Shown: in pieces, positions 56,092 to 64,000 of the stretch
Position numbering within the stretch: the stretch's first letter is position 1
Layout of the letters: each line of letters starts with the position of its first letter
Source: Haliangium sp050303215
GTDB lineage: Bacteria > Myxococcota_A > Polyangia > Haliangiales > Haliangiaceae
NCBI RefSeq assembly: GCF_050303215.1
Contig: NZ_JBNLBH010000106.1
Coordinates: 248,001 to 312,000 of the forward strand
Direction: 5' to 3'
Length of the DNA: 64,000 nucleotides
The notes under the pieces: model-generated
Seen by the model: only the letters and a program-made list of their open reading frames with translations
Databases searched by the model: none
What the model was told of the DNA's origin: nothing
Program-made: the position numbers and the translations under genes

Positions 56092-57166
56092 GGATGGGGC
56101 CGTCCGCGGGGGGCTGGTTGTCGTAGGCGGGGCGCTCGCAGGTGGCGAAGCGCCAGCCCTCGTCGGTGCTCTCGGCGTCGGGGTAGCGCGGGCGCTCGAC
56201 CCAGCGAGCGCCGTCGGTGTCGAAGCCGGACTCGCGGGTGAAGCCGGAGTCGAGCTCGCGCAGGTTGAAGCCGTAGACGTCGAACATGTCGATCATGGTG
56301 CCGTCCTGGGTGTGGGCGTTGCCGTCGCCACAGTAGTCGGCGCGGGCGGCGCGGGTGCAGGCGTGGTGCAGGGGCTGCAAGCCGACCAGGCCGGCGGTGG
56401 GCGCGGGCAGGGTCTTCCAGGGCTTGTAGCCCCAGTCGCGCGCGCACTTGGCGATGACGCCGGCGGTGCACGAGAAGGTGTAGCCGCCAGGCTGGTAGTC
56501 GCCGTAGGCGTCCCACTGTCCGTCTACGAACATGCCCATGGCAACACCGCTGCTGTCGGGTGCGCAGACGTTGATCCAGTCGCCCTCGCCGGGGTCGCCG
56601 GCGGCGCTGTACTCGACCCGATACAGGAACACGTCGTCGTTGTCGGCGTGCGCGGGCATGGTGTTGAGGGCGTCGTCCACGGCGCCGGCGGCGATGCGAT
56701 AGGTGATGGTCTCGCAGGTGTCGCTGTCGTCGCAGATCTCCTCTGACCAGGTGACGCCGATGAGCGCCGCCGCGGGCAGGGTGGTGGAGACGCCGGCGCC
56801 CTGAGCGCTGTCGTACAGGACACCCTGGACGAGGTCGCCCCGAAAGCTCTCGGCCTCGAACATGCCCACCTGAGCGCCGTGGTCGTCGACCAGGGCAGCG
56901 ATGAAGGTATCGCCGCGGAGAGCCGCGCCGTCGAGCCCAGGGCCCTGGAGGCGCATGCCCTGGAGACGCATGCCTTGGAGGCGCATACCCTGGAGACGCA
57001 TGCCCTGGAGGCGCATGCCGGCCTGCGCGGTCATCTGCGCGCCCAGCAGAGCGGCCAACACGATGGTCGCCGCGCGCAGGTAGCGGGGCCGGCGGCCCGC
57101 GGTCCGGGCGTCGTGGGAGCGGAGGCTGTGAAGAGGTCGGTGGTTCGGATCGGCAGAAATGTGCAT
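56054..57166 (-). CDS. secreted ADYC-motif protein
   Basis: 370 aa from ATG 57166, with AGAGGA upstream. A signal peptide is visible (LRAATIVLAALLGAQMTAQA). The mature protein starts with five copies of MRLQG, then a domain with the motif ARADYCGDGNAHTQDG (about residues 265-280) that gives the ADYC domain its name, together with EICDDSDTCETITYRIA and GYKPWKTLPAP. ADYC proteins are secreted, cysteine-containing and mostly known from myxobacteria; role unknown. The gene converges with the kinase gene and overlaps its 3' end by 38 bp. Confidence 0.85.
   Translation of the reverse strand: MHISADPNHRPLHSLRSHDARTAGRRPRYLRAATIVLAALLGAQMTAQAGMRLQGMRLQGMRLQGMRLQGMRLQGPGLDGAALRGDTFIAALVDDHGAQVGMFEAESFRGDLVQGVLYDSAQGAGVSTTLPAAALIGVTWSEEICDDSDTCETITYRIAAGAVDDALNTMPAHADNDDVFLYRVEYSAAGDPGEGDWINVCAPDSSGVAMGMFVDGQWDAYGDYQPGGYTFSCTAGVIAKCARDWGYKPWKTLPAPTAGLVGLQPLHHACTRAARADYCGDGNAHTQDGTMIDMFDVYGFNLRELDSGFTRESGFDTDGARWVERPRYPDAESTDEGWRFATCERPAYDNQPPADGPILIEVWSAPDLGL
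56945..57019 (-). repeat. five 15-bp repeats in the ADYC gene
   Basis: Five units of 15 bp (56945-56959, 56960-56974, 56975-56989, 56990-57004, 57005-57019) with only A/G or C/T changes, encoding MRLQG repeats just after the signal peptide. Repeat number may vary between strains without changing frame. Confidence 0.9.
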
Positions 57167-57360
57167 GATGATGGTCCTCTCCCGCGCAGACCACGCCACG
57201 CCGGCAGATGGCGGGGTCGCACGAGGTCTGTTTCGGCCCGGAGCCGACGGGCTCCGTTTGCCTTCACATGCACATTCGGGAATCCGCCTCGGGCTCCATC
57301 GGTCCCGGGGGATTTTCGGTCACCACACCGCGATGCGGTCGGTGTTGCGAGCGGCCCGCC

Positions 57361-58530
57361 TCAGCGGTCGGTGCGGCCAGCGCGGCGGGCTAGGTCGCGA
57401 TACAGCGCGTGCAGCCGGTCCCACAGCTCGTCTTGGCGGAACAGCCGCTCGGCCCGGGCGCGGCCGGCGCGGCCGTGGCGCGCGCGCAGGTCGGGATCGG
57501 CGAGGTAGGCGCTGATGGCGGCGCTGATGGCGGCGACGTCATCGGGCGCGACCAGGGTGCCGGTGACGCCGTCCTCGACGGCATCGACGCAGCCGGTGAC
57601 TCGGGTGGCGACCACGGGCAGGCCCAGGGCGGCGGCTTCGAGCAGGGCGTAGCCGAAGCCTTCGCGCCGGGTGGGCAGGGCCAGCAGGTCCATGGCCAGG
57701 TAGGCGGGCACGGGGTCGTCGACCCAGCCCAGGGAGTGTACCCGCGGGTCGCGCTCGAACGCGCGGCGGACCTGGGTGGGCACGGGGTCGGTGGCGTCAT
57801 CGGGGCCGACCAGGACCAGGTGCAGGTCGGGGTGCTCGGCGCGAAGTCGGACCCAGGCCGCGGCCAGGGTGGGCACGCCTTTATCTACGGACAGTCGTCC
57901 AACGAAGCCGAGCACGGGGGCATCGGGGGTGATGCCGAGCCGGCGGCGCAGGCGCCGGGCGGCTTGGCGGCCGAGGTCGGTGGGCGCGAAGCGGTCCAGG
58001 TCGATGCCGTTGGCGCTGCCGGCGCCGAGCACGACGGCGTTGTGCTCGGGCACGAGTCCGCGGGCGACGGCGCGCTCGCGCAGGCTGGGGCTCACGCACA
58101 CCACGCGCTGGGCCAGGGCGCAGGTGAGGCGGGTGGCGGCGGTGACGAGCCGCCCCGGCAAGCCCGCGACGGTGTCGTCGCGCAGGCCGTGCAGGGTGTG
58201 TACGCGGCAGGGCACGCCGGTGAGTCGGGCCGCGAGGAGGACGAGCAGGCCGGCCTTGGGGGTGCCGGCGTCGACGATGTCGGGACGGAGTCGGCGCAGG
58301 GCTCGGATCAGGGCCGCGAGGGCGCGGGTGTCATGGCCGGGCGCCATGGCGCGAGCCATGGGGATCTCGACGGCGCGGGCGCCCTCGGCCTCGATCCGGG
58401 CGCGCACGTGGGGGCCGGGCCCGCAGATCACGCTTACGTCGAAGCCGGCCCGGGCCGCCGCGGCCATGCGGCCGCGCAGGAAGCCGAGGCTCATGGGATC
58501 GGTGACGGCGAGGAGCAGGCGCAGGGCCAT
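57361..58530 (-). CDS. GT4-family glycosyltransferase
   Basis: 389 aa from ATG 58530 (MALRLLLAVTDPMSLGFLRG); the open frame continues upstream as shadow. Group 1 hallmarks are the acceptor-site start LRGRMAAAARAGFDVSVICG, HTLHGLRDDTVAGLPGRLV, the donor-site motif VLGFVGRLSVDKGVPTLAAA, and EGFGYALLEAAALGLPVVAT with its E-x7-E. The ending around DELWDRLHALYRDL is typical. It stands apart from the capsule glycosyltransferases and resembles the family of bacillosamine/undecaprenyl-sugar transferases only loosely, so no substrate is given. The divergent gap to the next gene is 192 bp. Confidence 0.85.
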   Translation of the reverse strand: MALRLLLAVTDPMSLGFLRGRMAAAARAGFDVSVICGPGPHVRARIEAEGARAVEIPMARAMAPGHDTRALAALIRALRRLRPDIVDAGTPKAGLLVLLAARLTGVPCRVHTLHGLRDDTVAGLPGRLVTAATRLTCALAQRVVCVSPSLRERAVARGLVPEHNAVVLGAGSANGIDLDRFAPTDLGRQAARRLRRRLGITPDAPVLGFVGRLSVDKGVPTLAAAWVRLRAEHPDLHLVLVGPDDATDPVPTQVRRAFERDPRVHSLGWVDDPVPAYLAMDLLALPTRREGFGYALLEAAALGLPVVATRVTGCVDAVEDGVTGTLVAPDDVAAISAAISAYLADPDLRARHGRAGRARAERLFRQDELWDRLHALYRDLARRAGRTDR

Positions 58531-58722
58531 GTCGCGCCAGGCTAGCACGCCCGCCGGGGTCGCCGCGCGAACGCGACCGGGGAGGGTGTGCCGCGGTGTC
58601 GGCGGTAACGGTCCGGTCGGGCCGCGCGAGCTCGGCCCGGGCCAATTCCGGCCGGTCCGCGGGTCGGTGGGATGGATGCAGCGGGGGCGAGCATGTATTC
58701 TCGGCCCTCTGTTGGAGGCAGC

Positions 58723-61031
<2,309 letters not shown>

Positions 61032-61032
<1 letters not shown>

Positions 61033-62606
61033 TGAGCCGTACACGACATGTCGAAATCCCCGTCGTCGAGGTGACCCTGCTCGAAGATCGAGCCCGGGTC
61101 CGCCGGCACGGGCGGGTGGCGGTGGCGGCCGGGACGTCGCGCCTGCGGGTGACGGGAGTGGCCCCGGTGCTGGTGGACAAGAGCCTGAGCGCGCGGGTGC
61201 GCGAGGGCGACGGGGTAAGGGTGGTGGACGCGCGAGTGCACCGCCGGCGCGTGATCGGGGACGAGGCCCGGCCCGAGGCGGCGCGGGCGTTGGTCGACGA
61301 GCGGCGCGCGATCGAGCGCGAGCAGTCCGAGCGTTCGGATCGGCGCGCGGTGTTGGTAGCCGAGCGCGACGCGCTGGACGCGCTGGTGCGCACGCTCCTG
61401 GCCGAGATCAGCGAAGACGTGGCTTGGGGTCGGGGCGGTCCGGAGGAGTGGCGCGTGCAGCTCGACGAGCTCGGCGCCCGGGAGCAGGCCGTGATCGACG
61501 AGATCCGCGCCCTCGATCAGTCCGAGCGCGCGGCCCGCGAGCGGCTGGGGCGGCTGCTGGCTCGCCAGCGCGCCCAGGACACGCCCGCGAGCGAGGCCCA
61601 GGCCGAGGTCGAGCTCACGCTCATGGCCGAAGCCGAGGCCGAGGTCGCGCTCGAGCTCGACTACGTGGTGCCCGGCGCGTGCTGGCGCCCGTATCACAGC
61701 GCGCGCCTGATCGACGCCGGTGCGGCCACCGCGCAGGGCGCCCGGGTGCAGTTTCGTTGCGAGGGCTGTGTGTGGCAGAACACGGGCGAGGACTGGCGCG
61801 AGGTGACGCTGCGGTTTTCGACCCAGCGGGCGTCGCTCGGGGTCACGCCGCCGTTTCTGGCCGAGGATCGGCTGAGTGTGCAGCGCAAGAGCAGCGAGCT
61901 GGTGGTCGAGGCCCGCGAGCAGGAGATCACGACCACGGGCCTGGGCGGGGTGAAGTCGGAGCTGAGCGCGGAGCTGCCCGGCATCGATGACGCCGGCGAC
62001 GTGGTCACCCTGCGCGGGGCTCACCCGGCGACCGTGCCTTCGGACGGCGCGCCCTACCGGGTGATGCTGTTCGAGTTCGAAAGCGGCGCTGACACCGAGC
62101 TGCTGGTGGCCGCGGAGCTGACCCCGGCCGTGCTCCTGCGCACGACCCAGGTCAATCGGTCGCCGTATGCACTCCTGGCCGGCCCGGTGGACCTGTTGCG
62201 CGACGCCGGCCACGCCGGCCGCACCTCGCTGCTGTACATCGCGCCGGGCGAGACCTTCGAACTGGGCTGGGGGCCGGAGCCGGCCCTGCGGGTGCACCGC
62301 CGCGACGCGCGCCTGGAGGACGAGAGCCGGATGCTGAGCTCGTGGACGACGCATCGCCACAAGATCACGGTCCGGCTCAGCAACCTCGGCGCCGACGAGG
62401 CCACGGTCCGGGTCAAGGAGCGGGTACCGGTGTCCGAGATCGACAAGGTCAAGATCTCGGTCTCGACCACCGAGACCACAGGCGGGGTCCAGCCCGACAG
62501 CGATGGGTTCTTGACCTGGACGGTGCCGCTGGATCCGTTTGGCCACGACACGGTGATCCTGCGCTACGACGTCAAGAAGCACGACGACGTGAGCGGGCTG
62601 TCGTGA
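61032..62606 (+). CDS. DUF4139-domain protein (MuiA-like, compact)
   Basis: 524 aa from ATG 61032, whose first base is the last base of the preceding stop (TGATG); a GGAGAG site lies upstream. It is a paralogue of the preceding protein without the long insertion: N-terminal VVEVTLLEDRARVRRHGRVA, a coiled coil (about 75-180), core motif ELDYVVPGACWRPYHSARL, CVWQNTGEDWREVTLRFSTQ, and end strand TVRVKERVPVSEIDKVKISV. The one-base overlap implies coupled translation and possibly a complex between the two. Activity unknown. Confidence 0.86.
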
Positions 62607-62611
62607 GCGCC

Positions 62612-62639
62612 CGCTGACGCGGTTCGCGCGCTGACGCGG
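62612..62639. repeat. 11-bp direct repeat in a convergent gap
   Basis: CGCTGACGCGG occurs at 62612-62622 and 62629-62639 in the short space between the second DUF4139 gene and the convergent methionine sulfoxide reductase gene. It may be slippage or part of a terminator; no stem-loop with a T-run is seen. Confidence 0.5.
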
Positions 62640-62642
62640 CTA

Positions 62643-63176
62643 TTATCGGGTCGCGGTGTCGGCGAAGCGGGCGCCCAGGGCGGCGCACAGGTCTTCAAGC
62701 GCGCGCTGGTCTTCGGGGCCGAAGGCGGCGGGGTGGTCGGAGTCGATGTCGAGCACGGCCAGGAGGCGGCCCGCGGGCGTGGTGACGGGCACGACGAGCT
62801 CGCTGCGGGTGGTGGACGAGCACGCGATGTGGCCCGGGAAGGCGTCGACGTCGGGTATGAGCTGGGTGGTGTGGGTGCGGGCCGCGGCCCCGCACACGCC
62901 GCGGGAGAAGTCGATGCGCAGGCAGCCGTGGCCGCCCTGGTAGGGGCCGATGCGGAGCTCGCGGTCGTCGAGGTTGCGGTAGAAGCCGGTCCAGTGGAAG
63001 TAGTCGAAGCCGCGGTGGAGCTCGCAGGCGATCGTTGCCATGGCGCTGATCCAGTCGTCCTCGCCGTCGAGCAGGGCGTCGATGGAGCGGCGCACGTCGG
63101 CGTAGTGGGCGGCGCGGCGCGCCGGAGGCGCGTCCAAGGGCAGCGGCTCGAAGATGGCGACATCCATGTCGCCCAT
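62643..63176 (-). CDS. msrC: free methionine-(R)-sulfoxide reductase (GAF domain)
   Basis: 177 aa, a single GAF domain with the three cysteines of the fRMsr family: Cys85 in HGCLRIDF, catalytic-region Cys95 in SRGVCGAAAR and Cys119 in GHIACSSTTRSE. VPDVDAFPGHIAC-type context (LIPDVDAFPGHIAC) and VVPVTTPAGRLLAVLDIDSD align with E. coli MsrC/YebR. It reduces free L-methionine-(R)-sulfoxide and protects against oxidative damage in the cytoplasm. The start is ATG 63176 or 63167 (MDVAIFEP); no strong ribosome site favours either. Confidence 0.9.
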   Translation of the reverse strand: MGDMDVAIFEPLPLDAPPARRAAHYADVRRSIDALLDGEDDWISAMATIACELHRGFDYFHWTGFYRNLDDRELRIGPYQGGHGCLRIDFSRGVCGAAARTHTTQLIPDVDAFPGHIACSSTTRSELVVPVTTPAGRLLAVLDIDSDHPAAFGPEDQRALEDLCAALGARFADTATR

Positions 63177-63256
63177 GGTAGCGCACCGGTGTATGACTGG
63201 CAGGTGAGACGCGCACGCGCCGGGAGGTGCGTGCGCGACGGAGGGCGCACGGTGCC

Positions 63257-63286
63257 CACAGGAGATTCGGTCACAGGAGACTCGGT
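63257..63286 (+). repeat. 15-bp tandem repeat duplicating a ribosome-binding site
   Basis: CACAGGAGATTCGGT (63257-63271) and CACAGGAGACTCGGT (63272-63286) differ at one base. The second carries the GGAGA positioned for the ATG at 63287; the first is a spare copy upstream. Confidence 0.85.
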
Positions 63287-64000
63287 ATGGACGTTCTGGA
63301 ATACAATCGACGGGCCTGGGACGCGCAAGTCGGCAAGGGCAACAAGTGGACCCAGCCGGTGAGCCCGGAGCTGATCGCGCGCGCGCGCGCCGGCGACTGG
63401 CACATCGTGCTCACCCCGATGCGGCCGGTGCCCCGGGACTGGTTCCCCGCGCTGGTCGAGCTGCCGACGCTGTGTCTGGCCTCGGGCGGAGGCCAGCAGG
63501 CGCCGATCCTGGCCGCGGCCGGGGCCCGGGTGACCGTGCTCGACAACGCCCCCGCGCAGCTCGCCCAGGATCGCCTGGTGGCCGAGCGGGAGGGCCTCGA
63601 CATGACCCTGATCGAGGGCGACATGCGCGATCTGACGACCTTCGCTGACGCCAGCTTCAGCTTGATCGTACATCCGGTCTCGAACCTGTTCGTGCCCGAC
63701 ATCCGCCCGGTGTGGCAGGAGTGCGCCCGGGTGCTGGCCCCGGGTGGGGTGCTGTTGGCCGGCTTCTGCCTGCCGGTGATGTTCTTGTTCGACTACGAGC
63801 GTTCGCTCCAGGGCGAGCTGGTGGTGCGCCACCGCATCCCGTACTCGGACCTGGCCGACCTCGACGACGACGAGCGCCGACGTCTGCTCATCGACAAGAA
63901 TGAGCCGCTGGTCTTCGGCCACTCCCTCGAGGATCAGATCGGTGGCCAGGTCGACGCCGGGATGGCGATCACGGGCTTCTTCGAGGATCGCTACGAGCCC
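63287..64000 (+). CDS. SAM-dependent methyltransferase, partial
   Basis: The first 238 codons of a class I methyltransferase, cut by the window end. The start is ATG 63287 (MDVLEYNRRAWDAQVGKGN) with GGAGA seven nucleotides upstream. Motif I LCLASGGGQQAPILAAAGAR (about residues 63-82), strand 2 end VTVLDNAPAQLAQDR, IEGDMRDLTTFADASFSLIV and ECARVLAPGGVLLAGFCLPV give the usual order (Methyltransf_25/11). The N-terminal N-x-x-A-W-D is common in small-molecule or ubiquinone/menaquinone-type methyltransferases. Substrate unknown. Confidence 0.87.
   Translation, partial: MDVLEYNRRAWDAQVGKGNKWTQPVSPELIARARAGDWHIVLTPMRPVPRDWFPALVELPTLCLASGGGQQAPILAAAGARVTVLDNAPAQLAQDRLVAEREGLDMTLIEGDMRDLTTFADASFSLIVHPVSNLFVPDIRPVWQECARVLAPGGVLLAGFCLPVMFLFDYERSLQGELVVRHRIPYSDLADLDDDERRRLLIDKNEPLVFGHSLEDQIGGQVDAGMAITGFFEDRYEP

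Overview
High-GC bacterial chromosome with strong signs of Myxococcota (myxobacteria): three lipoproteins carry the myxobacterial cysteine-rich repeat followed by propeller-like repeats, there is a secreted ADYC-motif protein, there are two multidomain Ser/Thr kinases with fused STAND-type ATPase modules, and an ECF-type sigma factor sits beside a kinase. No rRNA, tRNA, CRISPR array, IS element or prophage was recognised. Coding density is high and almost every long opposite-strand reading frame is a GC-rich shadow.

Region 1 (1-19347) is one long minus-strand polysaccharide locus, read from 19347 downward. It begins with kdsD, a small lipoprotein gene, and kpsM, kpsT, kpsE, kpsD (ABC-2 exporter plus trans-envelope export proteins). 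Then come kdsA, kdsC, kdsB (completing a Kdo/CMP-Kdo pathway with kdsD) and kpsC, kpsS (Kdo-linker transferases). Most junctions are 4-bp stop/start overlaps, so the module looks translationally coupled. Downstream lie a probable outer-membrane protein, three GT4 glycosyltransferases, an FkbM methyltransferase and a class I methyltransferase, which look like the serotype-specific part. The set matches a group 2 (Kdo-linked, ABC-transporter-dependent) capsule locus.

Region 2 (19348-38237) is mixed housekeeping and sensing. It holds an AT-richer divergent control region, an IHF/HU-like protein with a long tail, a PEP-utilising enzyme, a 3D-domain secreted protein, a methyltransferase-like/metallophosphoesterase/HD-hydrolase string, a pair of secreted charged proteins and an OYE-family oxidoreductase. 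It continues with a periplasmic sugar-binding-type lipoprotein directly upstream of a hybrid histidine kinase, a molybdopterin oxidoreductase and a B12-dependent ribonucleotide reductase. The reductase is preceded by a cluster of DnaA-box-like 9-mers.

Region 3 (38238-57166) is a signalling island. A minus-strand string runs Ser/Thr kinase-STAND, TPR/PEGA protein, three paralogous lipoproteins, sigma factor. Divergent from it is an FHA-winged-helix protein followed by a kinase-STAND-FGE-like protein; an ADYC protein overlaps its 3' end. Two of the lipoproteins come from a tandem duplication of about 2.75 kb whose breakpoints can be read from the sequence: the junction carries a 28-codon fragment of the sigma gene fused to a copy of the third lipoprotein's 3' end.

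Region 4 (57361-64000) has a GT4 glycosyltransferase, two tandem DUF4139 (MuiA-like) proteins, a free methionine-(R)-sulfoxide reductase and a methyltransferase cut by the window end. The most distinctive parts are the kps/Kdo locus and the duplicated kinase-lipoprotein-sigma island.
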